From assembly GCA_039182715.1 (NCBI GenBank), contig JBCDBY010000256.1:1-6657 (forward strand): a stretch of 6,657 bases of DNA, in the 5' to 3' direction. Position 1 is the first letter of the stretch, and every line of letters starts with the position of its first letter. This document shows positions 1-6,657 of the stretch, piece by piece. Source of the stretch: JBCDBY01 sp039182715. Its GTDB lineage: Bacteria > Planctomycetota > PLA2. Made by a program: the position numbers and the translations under genes. The notes beneath the pieces were generated by a model, which was not told the DNA's origin, made no database searches, and was given only the letters and a program-made list of their open reading frames with translations.

Positions 1-23
1 CCCCCGCCCCCGCGGCGTTGCGG

Positions 24-29
24 TAGGCT
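24..29 (+). promoter_or_regulatory. possible -10 element (TAGGCT) of a leaderless promoter
   Basis: A TANNNT hexamer lies 7 nt before the ATG at 37, and the gap contains no strong Shine-Dalgarno sequence. In several bacterial lineages this arrangement marks leaderless transcripts that start at or next to the start codon. The expected -35 position falls at the GC-rich left edge and shows nothing recognisable. The AGG inside the hexamer could instead be a weak ribosome binding site about 9 nt from the ATG. This is an inference from one short motif. Confidence 0.3.
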
Positions 30-36
30 GGGCCGC

Positions 37-1101
37 ATGCAGGCGAAGGTCCAGGAAATCCTCTCGAGCTTCCGCGCGTACGTGGAGGCGCACGACTACC
101 GCAAGACGCCCATCCTGACGGTCTACGTCGACATCGACCCGACCAACCCGGACAACCGCAAGGAGCGGCCGGCGTGGCTCATCGAGCTCGGCAACGAACG
201 CAAGAAGATCCGCGACGCGCTGCCCGAGGAAGAGCTGAAGCGGCGCGCGTCGCTGGAGAAGTGGGCGGCGGTCGAGGAGTACCTCACGCAGCACCTGCGC
301 CATCGCAGGCCGGAAGGACGTTCGGTCGTGCTCTTCACCGATCTCGAGGACTATCTCGTGATCGACCTGCCCGTGTCGCTGCCGACGCGCATCTACTGGG
401 GCACGCCGCAGCTCAAGCACCTGCTCTTCGCGCTCGACATGTACGAGAAGTACCTCACCGTCGTGTTCGGCGGGGCGGGCGCGGATCTGCACGAGGTCTT
501 CCTTTCGCGGACGGTCGGGGCGCACAGCGTCGAAGGCAGCGGTCCGGGGCCGGAGCGAGGGGAGAAGAACCTCGCGCGAGAGCGGCGCGAGCTGGCCACC
601 GAACGCAAGCAGACGCGCGAGATCGCGCAGGAGATCGAGGATCACTTCCGGACGGACAGCGACTTCCGCCGCATCGTTTTCGGCGGCAACCTCAAACAGG
701 CGCACGCCGTGAAGAACGCGCTGCATCCCAGCATCGCGAACCTCGTCGTGGCGATGGAGGCGATGGACGCGCGCATCACCGATGGCGAGGTCGCCGAGCG
801 CGTCACCGCCATCGCGAACGAGGTCGAACTGGAGAACGATCGCGCCGTGGTACGCAACCTGCTGGAGCAATTCCACGCCAAGGGCCGCGCGGTCGTCGAA
901 CGGCAGGGCGTCGAGACCGCGCTCCAGGAAGGCCGCGTACGCACGCTGGTGCTCCCCTACCCCGTCCCGTCGGACGAGTTCGATCCGCTGCTCATCGAAG
1001 CCACGCTCGGCAACGCGGAGATCGAGTTCGTCTACGGCGACGCGGCGGCGAAGCTGGCGGAGTTCGGCGGCATCGGGGCGTTTTTGTACTACGCGTCCTG
1101 A
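37..1101 (+). CDS. baeRF-like (bacterial archaeo-eukaryotic release factor family) protein, 354 aa
   Basis: Soluble protein with no signal peptide or membrane segment, recognised from family-style motifs rather than a search. The N-terminal part (about 24-130) opens with a strand ending in VYVDIDP, like the LSLYLD..DP start of baeRF proteins. The middle part (about 137-275) resembles eRF1 domain 2. It has a VVFGGAGADLHEVF strand pair, a charged helix at 173-205, and RIVFGGNLKQAHAVKNALHP at 212-231, close to the family's 'lvlgG..e....l...L.p' block. The C-terminal part (about 276-352) resembles the eRF1 domain 3/Pelota fold, with QEGRVRTLVLP and a closing GGIGAFLYY. No GGQ peptidyl-tRNA hydrolysis motif is present; the expected loop region (165-176) is a Gly/Pro/Glu-rich stretch. 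Families of this kind are proposed to act at the ribosome in rescue or conflict, but this is unproven here. The ATG at 37 is the first in frame and has no good Shine-Dalgarno sequence. The neighbouring gene is convergent. Confidence 0.75.
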   Translation: MQAKVQEILSSFRAYVEAHDYRKTPILTVYVDIDPTNPDNRKERPAWLIELGNERKKIRDALPEEELKRRASLEKWAAVEEYLTQHLRHRRPEGRSVVLFTDLEDYLVIDLPVSLPTRIYWGTPQLKHLLFALDMYEKYLTVVFGGAGADLHEVFLSRTVGAHSVEGSGPGPERGEKNLARERRELATERKQTREIAQEIEDHFRTDSDFRRIVFGGNLKQAHAVKNALHPSIANLVVAMEAMDARITDGEVAERVTAIANEVELENDRAVVRNLLEQFHAKGRAVVERQGVETALQEGRVRTLVLPYPVPSDEFDPLLIEATLGNAEIEFVYGDAAAKLAEFGGIGAFLYYAS

Positions 1102-1130
1102 TCGCCTGGACCAGGTCGGGTTTGCTGGGA

Positions 1131-1150
1131 TCGCGGGCTACGAGCCGCGA
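1131..1150. terminator. weak hairpin in the convergent spacer, possible bidirectional terminator
   Basis: The 75-bp gap between two convergent genes holds TCGCGG (1131-1136) and its inverse CCGCGA (1145-1150) around an 8-nt loop. The stem can be extended inward by GCT/AGC if one G is bulged, leaving a 3-nt loop. There is no following T-run on either strand, so it would be a non-canonical terminator at best. Its position between two gene ends is the main support. Confidence 0.35.
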
Positions 1151-1176
1151 CAGGCGCATGGCCTCCAGACGGATTC

Positions 1177-2751
1177 CTAGCGTTCCACGACCTTCTTCAC
1201 GCCCCCACTCCCGACGACCAGCTCTTCGCGCGCCAGGACCTCGCCGTCCTCGGAATACTCGAGTTCGTAGGTGCCCGGGACGAGACGGACGGTGCGGGGC
1301 CAGGTGCCGCGCACGGTGTAGGTGAAGAGCGGCGTGCCCTCCGCGTCGCGGACGGTCATCAGGTAGGGGCGCTTGCCCGTGTAGGTGAACTCGAACTGCG
1401 CGGGCACGCCCTCCGTAAGGCGGATCACGACGTCGTTCACCTTTCCGCCCGCCGCATCGAGCACCGTCGCGACGCGCGCGTACTTGTCGTCGTCCGCCAA
1501 CACGAGATAGCGGCCACGACCGGGCTGATGGATCTTGAACGTGCCCTCGGTATCGCTTTGCATCACCATGCCGTGACGAAGAGGCTGCGGGAACTTCATG
1601 CGATCGAGTTGCCGTACGAGGAGCCGCACCGATGTCGGCTTCCCGTCCGGCCGGAGCACCTTTCCTTCGACCGTACCCGCCTTGTGCAGCCGCAACGTCC
1701 CCAGATCGACCTCCCCCTCGGCGACGCGGACGAACGTGTTGACGAACTCGTACCCGGCCGCGAAGACCGTGAGGTGCTTGAGTCCCGGCGGGACGTCGGG
1801 ATACACGACGCTTCCATCCTCGCCGATGGGGACGCCCCGGTTACTCGACTGCCGGTCGCCAATGCCGACGCGGCCCTTGATCGGCTCGCCGGTTTCGGCA
1901 TCCATGACCCTCATCTTGACGGTCGCGGCCAGCGCGTCGAGATCGGCCTGATCGATCACGAACGTGAGTTCCTCGACGGGAGCGGTCACGGCCTGGGTCG
2001 AGAGGACGTGATGCATGTAGACCGCGCTGACATGGAAGGGCGGCTCCGCCTTCACTCGAAGCTCACCCACCACGCCCGGCGGCAACTTCGGCCCCCGACG
2101 AGCGAATCCCGCCTGGAAGTCCCCCAAGCCGAATCGGTTGTGGGAGCGCAGTTCGGTCATCGGCAACCGTTCGACGGGGTCGCGCGTCGCGACGGCGATC
2201 GGGCCCGTGAACGTGAACCCCTGCTGTCCGCGCGGCTCGCCCTCCGAGTTCACGAACTTGATGCGAATGGTCATGCCGCGGCGCAGCACGACGTCGTGGC
2301 GCGTCGTACCGGGCGCGATCTCGAGAGTCGCCTTCGTTTCGTCGTACTCACGCCCAAGCACGCGCACGACGCAGGGACCCGGACGAACGCCCGCGAACGC
2401 GTACCAGCCCTCGGGCGTCACGCTGACGTAGCGGGGCTTCTGTCCCGGCACGTCGAGGTAGGCCGTGACCGCCCCTTCGAGCGGCTTGCCGTCGGAGCCC
2501 GTCACGTGGCCGTGAATGACCGCGATTGGTTCCTTCTGCTCCGACTTTTCCGATGCGGCCGGCTCCTCGCCGTCGGTCCCGGCGGTGGCGCCGGCGCGCT
2601 CGAGCGTCTCGACCCGCTCCCGCTGCGGGGGTCCGGACCGCTTTTGCGCCCGCTTCGACATCTGGCCCTGATAGAGCACGTACATGCCGATCAGCTGCAG
2701 CGCCACGATGCTGACGAGGATGAAAACGACGACGTTCCGTCCGCTCCACAT
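1177..2751 (-). CDS. membrane-anchored protein with carboxypeptidase-regulatory-like domains, 524 aa
   Basis: The N-terminus is short and basic, followed by a hydrophobic helix at about 7-27 without an obvious cleavage site. It is probably a single-pass anchor with the rest outside the cytoplasm. A charged, low-complexity linker (about 28-75, rich in E, K, R, A and G) follows. Beta-rich domains begin at about 76: IHGHVTGSDGKPLEGAV with GWYAFAGVRPG, a classic carboxypeptidase-regulatory-like unit to about 157. A second unit spans about 278-355 (MDAETGEPIKGRVGIGD, then YPDVPPGLKHL). A third spans about 359-446 (VEGKVLRPDGKPTSV). A last beta-rich part spans 451-522, ending in VPGTYELEYSEDGEV. 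There is only one cysteine (C127) and no enzymatic motif, so a structural, adhesive or carbohydrate-binding role is possible but not shown. The ATG at 2751 is chosen because the next Met (M23) lies inside the anchor helix. It diverges from the ADP-ribosylglycohydrolase gene across about 29 bp. Confidence 0.82.
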   Translation of the reverse strand: MWSGRNVVVFILVSIVALQLIGMYVLYQGQMSKRAQKRSGPPQRERVETLERAGATAGTDGEEPAASEKSEQKEPIAVIHGHVTGSDGKPLEGAVTAYLDVPGQKPRYVSVTPEGWYAFAGVRPGPCVVRVLGREYDETKATLEIAPGTTRHDVVLRRGMTIRIKFVNSEGEPRGQQGFTFTGPIAVATRDPVERLPMTELRSHNRFGLGDFQAGFARRGPKLPPGVVGELRVKAEPPFHVSAVYMHHVLSTQAVTAPVEELTFVIDQADLDALAATVKMRVMDAETGEPIKGRVGIGDRQSSNRGVPIGEDGSVVYPDVPPGLKHLTVFAAGYEFVNTFVRVAEGEVDLGTLRLHKAGTVEGKVLRPDGKPTSVRLLVRQLDRMKFPQPLRHGMVMQSDTEGTFKIHQPGRGRYLVLADDDKYARVATVLDAAGGKVNDVVIRLTEGVPAQFEFTYTGKRPYLMTVRDAEGTPLFTYTVRGTWPRTVRLVPGTYELEYSEDGEVLAREELVVGSGGVKKVVER

Positions 2752-2757
2752 GGTTGC

Positions 2758-2763
2758 AGTCTA
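2758..2763 (-). promoter_or_regulatory. possible -10 element (TAGACT) for the anchored-protein gene
   Basis: On the minus strand TAGACT lies 6 nt before the ATG at 2751, followed by GCAACC. No purine-rich Shine-Dalgarno sequence is present in between. This matches a TANNNT -10 for a leaderless transcript and resembles the TAGGCT placed 7 nt before the gene at 37. No convincing -35 sequence is seen about 17 nt upstream, where the DNA already belongs to the divergent gene. Confidence 0.33.
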
Positions 2764-2780
2764 CGAGGCGAACGGTTGCA

Positions 2781-3680
2781 ATGGGTGGCGGAATGGAAAG
2801 GTACGAGGGAGCTCTCCTGGGGCTCGCGTGCGGCGACGCCGTGGGCACCACACTCGAGTTCCGCGAACGCGGGACGTTCGAACCGCTGACCGACATGTTG
2901 GGCGGCGGCCCGTTCGGCCTGCAGCCGGGCGAATGGACCGACGACACGTCGATGGCGCTCTGCCTCGCCGAGAGCCTCGCGATCCACGGCGGTTTCCAGG
3001 CGCACGATCAGATGGAGCGCTATTGCCGCTGGCGCGACGAGGGCTACCTCTCGTCGACGGGACGCTGCTTCGACATCGGCAACACGGTCGCGGGCGCGCT
3101 GGGGCGATTTCGCGACGGCGGAGAACCGTACAGCGGCTCGACCCACCCGCGCAGCGCCGGCAACGGATCGCTCATGCGGCTCGCGCCGGTCGTGCTGTGG
3201 TACGACCCCGACCGGGAGCTCGCCCTGCGGTACGCCGCGCTCAGTTCGAAGACGACGCACGGCGCGACCGAGGCAGTCGACGCCTGCCGCTACTTCGCCG
3301 CCGTCCTGCTCACGGCGCTGGAGGGCGCGTCGAAGGAGCGCGTGCTCGCGACGCCGCCGCCCGACGATCTCGCGCCCGCCATCGAAGCGATCGCCGCGGG
3401 CTCGTACCGCGACAAGGACGTTTCCGGAATCGAAAGCAGCGGCTACGTCGTGCACACGCTCGAGGCGGCGCTTTGGTGTTTCCATCGCACCGACAGCTAC
3501 CGCGACGCCGTGCTGGCCGCATCGAACCTGGGCGGGGATGCCGACACCACCGCCGCCGTCTGCGGCCAGATCGCCGGTGCCCATTACGGGGCAGCGGGAA
3601 TTCCGAAGGAATGGAAGGCGAGGATCGTCCTGCGCGGTCGCATCGAGCAACTCGCCGGTGCGATGCGCGGCGGAGGGTAG
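2781..3680 (+). CDS. ADP-ribosylglycohydrolase family protein, 299 aa
   Basis: Cytoplasmic enzyme of the DraG/ARH fold. Family members use two Mg2+ ions to hydrolyse ADP-ribose from modified proteins or related conjugates. The N-terminus carries RYEGALLGLACGDAVGT (7-23). EWTDDTSMALCLAESL follows, whose T53, D54 and D55 are metal ligands in the family. Further family blocks are GNGSLMRLAP (127-136), SSGYVVHTLEAALW (219-232) and GGDADTTAAVCGQIAG (251-266), whose D253, D255 and T256 complete the metal site. No key residue is missing and the length is normal. The true substrate cannot be told, and no ADP-ribosyltransferase gene is visible. Start choice: ATG 2781 has GAGG 12 nt upstream. ATG 2793 gives MERYEGALLG, a typical family N-terminus, with a G-rich stretch just before it. 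TTG 2754 is less likely. It is followed 25 bp later by the dehydrogenase gene on the same strand, probably one operon. Confidence 0.93.
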   Translation: MGGGMERYEGALLGLACGDAVGTTLEFRERGTFEPLTDMLGGGPFGLQPGEWTDDTSMALCLAESLAIHGGFQAHDQMERYCRWRDEGYLSSTGRCFDIGNTVAGALGRFRDGGEPYSGSTHPRSAGNGSLMRLAPVVLWYDPDRELALRYAALSSKTTHGATEAVDACRYFAAVLLTALEGASKERVLATPPPDDLAPAIEAIAAGSYRDKDVSGIESSGYVVHTLEAALWCFHRTDSYRDAVLAASNLGGDADTTAAVCGQIAGAHYGAAGIPKEWKARIVLRGRIEQLAGAMRGGG

Positions 3681-3693
3681 AGTCGATGGGAAC

Positions 3694-3700
3694 AAGGAGA
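3694..3700 (+). promoter_or_regulatory. ribosome binding site (AAGGAGA) for the SDR gene
   Basis: AAGGAGA sits 5 nt before ATG 3706. This fixes that ATG as the start and rules out the longer in-frame extension from 3538, which would overlap the glycohydrolase gene by more than 140 bp. It is one of two clear Shine-Dalgarno sequences in the window. Confidence 0.85.
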
Positions 3701-3705
3701 GACCC

Positions 3706-4572
3706 ATGTCCCAGAAGATTCTCGTGACCGGCGCCAGCGGCGGCTTCGGTTCGCTCATTACCCATACGCTCATCCAGAAGGGCCACACCGTGGTCGGCTC
3801 GCTGCGCGACGCGAACGGACGCAACGCCGAGAAGGCGAACGCGCTGCGCGAAGCGGGCGCACTCGTCGTGGAGATCGACGTGACCGACGAAGCGAGCGTC
3901 ACCGCCGGCATCGAGGACGCGCAGGAGAAGACCGGCGGCCTCACCGTCGTGGTCAACAACGCGGGTGCCGGCGTGCTCGGCCTGCAGGAGACGTTCACCG
4001 CCGAGGACTGGCAGCGCGTTTTCGACATCAACGTCTTCGGCGTGCAGCGCGTCAACCGCGCGGTGCTGCGCGAGATGCGCGCACAGGGCTCCGGCCTGCT
4101 CGTGCACATCTCCAGTCTGCTCGGCCAGTTCGTGCTGCCGTTCCTCGGTCCCTACAACGCGTCCAAGCACGCGCTCGAAGCGCTCGCCGCGAACTACCGC
4201 GTCGAGCTCTCCGGCTCCGGGATCGAGTCGGTGATCGTGCAGCCGGGCGCCTACCCGACCAGCTTCCACGAAGCGACGCTGAGCCCGTCCGACCTGGATC
4301 GTGCCAGCACCTACGGCGACTTCCAGCACGCCCCGCAGGGCCTCATGGAGGGTTTCGCGGGCGCCATGGCGGAGAAGGCCCCCGATCCGCAGGGCGTCGC
4401 CGACGCCGTCGCGAAGCTCGTGGCGACGCCGCGCGGCGAGCGGCCGTTCCGGACCGTCGTCGACGAGATGGGCATGGGCCCGGCGATCGAAGGCGTCAAC
4501 GCCGCGTCCGAACAGGCGATGCAGGGCATCTACGGCGCGCTCGAGATGTCCGGCATGCTGAAGGTGAGCTGA
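3706..4572 (+). CDS. short-chain dehydrogenase/reductase (SDR) family oxidoreductase, 288 aa
   Basis: Classical SDR, a cytoplasmic NAD(P)(H)-dependent oxidoreductase acting on an unknown alcohol or carbonyl substrate. The Rossmann glycine motif TGASGGFG is at residues 8-15. R34, just after the second beta strand (GSLR), favours NADP(H) over NAD(H). D58 in EIDVTD would contact the adenine ring. NNAGAG is at 84-89 and structural N109 is in DINVFG. The catalytic triad is S137 (HISS), Y150 and K154 (YNASK) with usual spacing. The QPGAYPTSF segment after the active site is the usual cofactor-loop region. Family length is normal to slightly long, with an acidic, Ala/Gly-rich C-terminus (about 215-288) that should shape the substrate pocket. 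All catalytic residues are intact, so the enzyme should be active. It lies 25 bp after the ADP-ribosylglycohydrolase stop with its own strong ribosome binding site, and converges on nrfA. Confidence 0.95.
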   Translation: MSQKILVTGASGGFGSLITHTLIQKGHTVVGSLRDANGRNAEKANALREAGALVVEIDVTDEASVTAGIEDAQEKTGGLTVVVNNAGAGVLGLQETFTAEDWQRVFDINVFGVQRVNRAVLREMRAQGSGLLVHISSLLGQFVLPFLGPYNASKHALEALAANYRVELSGSGIESVIVQPGAYPTSFHEATLSPSDLDRASTYGDFQHAPQGLMEGFAGAMAEKAPDPQGVADAVAKLVATPRGERPFRTVVDEMGMGPAIEGVNAASEQAMQGIYGALEMSGMLKVS

Positions 4573-4579
4573 CCGGCGC

Positions 4580-4614
4580 TTCGCCGTCGCCCGCTTCCGG
4601 CGGGCGACGGCGAA
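4580..4614. terminator. perfect 15-bp hairpin, likely bidirectional terminator between the SDR gene and nrfA
   Basis: TTCGCCGTCGCCCGC (4580-4594) and its exact inverse (4600-4614) flank a 5-nt loop, TTCCG. The hairpin starts 7 nt after the SDR stop codon and ends 4 nt before the nrfA stop codon on the other strand, so it fills most of the 46-bp convergent gap. Neither side has a T-run, so it departs from the textbook intrinsic terminator. It may also protect the 3' ends of both transcripts. Confidence 0.7.
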
Positions 4615-4618
4615 CCCG

Positions 4619-6271
<1,653 letters not shown>

Positions 6272-6273
6272 AT

Positions 6274-6280
6274 CTCTCCT
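6274..6280 (-). promoter_or_regulatory. ribosome binding site (AGGAGAG) for nrfA, overlapping the nrfH stop codon
   Basis: On the minus strand AGGAGAG ends 2 nt before the nrfA ATG and shares two bases with the TAG stop of nrfH. Only 7 nt separate the two coding regions. A ribosome terminating on nrfH would therefore be placed to start on nrfA, supporting translational coupling and one nrfHA transcript. Confidence 0.85.
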
Positions 6281-6657
6281 AGCGAAGCGCGTGGCCGACC
6301 GCCCGGTGGCAGTGGACGCACTGGAGCATGTCGCGGCCGCGCTCCTCGGGCAGCAGCGCGTGGACGAAATCCTCGTGGCAATGCAGGCACGCTTCCTGCG
6401 CGATCTGCTTGTTGCGCGGCTTGATCTGGATGGGATCCGGATAGTTGCCGGTGGTGAAGGCGATGGAGTGGAAGAGGCCGTTGTCGCCCTTGGAGATCCA
6501 CTTGCCGACGAAGTCCTGCTTGAGGTGACAGTCGTTGCAGCCAGCCACCGCCTTGTGACTGGAGTTCAGCCAGGAGTCGTAGTGCTCCTGCATGACGTGG
6601 CAGTTGATGCACGCCGTCGGGTCGTCGCTCAGGTAGCTGGCGCCCTTGCCGTAGGCG
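6279..6657 (-). CDS. nrfH: cytochrome c nitrite reductase small subunit NrfH, 5' end outside the window
   Basis: Tetraheme membrane cytochrome of the NapC/NirT family that oxidises menaquinol and passes electrons to NrfA. The reading frame stays open to the right edge, with the first whole codon at 6656 and 125 residues visible. Counting from there, the heme motifs are CINCHVM (16-22), CNDCH (40-44), CLHCH (90-94) and CVHCH (113-117). The first has the CXXCHXM form in which Met is the heme-1 ligand, diagnostic of NrfH. SYLSDDP just before it and the HYDSW..SSH segment after it are also typical. The ATG at 6593 is internal, because it lies just after the first heme motif. The missing part should be roughly 25-40 residues, including the single transmembrane helix. 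It is followed 7 nt later by nrfA. The promoter lies beyond the window. Confidence 0.93.
   Translation of the reverse strand, partial: AYGKGASYLSDDPTACINCHVMQEHYDSWLNSSHKAVAGCNDCHLKQDFVGKWISKGDNGLFHSIAFTTGNYPDPIQIKPRNKQIAQEACLHCHEDFVHALLPEERGRDMLQCVHCHRAVGHALR

Noticed and set aside
1105..1115. Palindrome CCTGG-A-CCAGG after the baeRF-like gene
   Set aside because: The one-base centre cannot form a hairpin loop, and a single 11-bp palindrome is not enough to call an operator.
1528..2889. A long open frame on the plus strand, antisense to the anchored-domain gene
   Set aside because: The translation is rich in Arg, His, Asp and Leu without domain features. It also overlaps both the anchored-protein gene and the start of the glycohydrolase gene, so it is a codon-bias shadow.
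3538..3705. N-terminal extension of the SDR gene, in frame from 3538
   Set aside because: It would lie inside the glycohydrolase gene and encode a Pro/Arg-rich segment. ATG 3706 has a strong ribosome binding site and starts the protein directly before the Rossmann strand, as in the family.
2691..4329. Long minus-strand open frames opposite the glycohydrolase and SDR genes
   Set aside because: They lie opposite two genes with intact catalytic motifs and show only Arg/Ala/Ser-rich composition without motifs.
6594..6657. ATG at 6593 taken as a true start of a 104-aa cytochrome
   Set aside because: The frame continues upstream without a stop to the edge and contains the NrfH heme motif CINCHVM and the SYLSDDP block, so the gene is truncated by the window and this Met is the heme-1 ligand.

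Overview
This is a GC-rich bacterial chromosomal segment with six protein-coding genes, one of them cut by the right edge. They are tightly packed, and I see no mobile element, CRISPR array, tRNA or rRNA. The strongest clue to lifestyle is the nrfHA pair at the right. It encodes a quinol-oxidising membrane tetraheme cytochrome and a pentaheme nitrite reductase, so the host very likely reduces nitrite to ammonium in a periplasm-like compartment. GC content, a baeRF-type release-factor homologue and an anchored carboxypeptidase-regulatory-like protein would fit Planctomycetota, Acidobacteriota, Gemmatimonadota or Myxococcota. The window alone does not decide between them.

Layout, left to right. 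(1) 37-1101 (+): stand-alone protein resembling the bacterial archaeo-eukaryotic release factor (baeRF/eRF1-like) families, without a GGQ motif. (2) 1102-1176: short convergent spacer with a weak hairpin. (3) 1177-2751 (-): single-pass anchored protein with three or four carboxypeptidase-regulatory-like beta-sandwich domains. (4) 2752-2780: very short divergent spacer. (5) 2781-3680 (+): ADP-ribosylglycohydrolase with intact metal-binding motifs. (6) 3706-4572 (+): classical NADP(H)-type short-chain dehydrogenase, 25 bp downstream and probably co-transcribed. (7) 4580-4614: perfect 15-bp hairpin between convergent genes. (8) 4619-6271 (-): nrfA. (9) 6279 to the right edge (-): nrfH, missing its N-terminus.

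How the genes work together: nrfH and nrfA form one functional unit (menaquinol to NrfH to NrfA to nitrite). The NrfA is unusual because heme 1, the active-site heme, has a CXXCH motif in place of the common CXXCK. The other catalytic, calcium and axial-ligand residues appear to be in place. The glycohydrolase and the dehydrogenase look like a small operon, but no shared pathway is evident. The baeRF-like and anchored-domain genes have no visible link to nitrite respiration. Both lack a clear Shine-Dalgarno sequence and carry a TANNNT hexamer 6-7 nt before the start codon, which hints at leaderless transcription.

I do not see a clearly new multi-gene system. The items most worth a second look are the His-type heme 1 of NrfA, the GGQ-less release-factor homologue and the possible leaderless starts.
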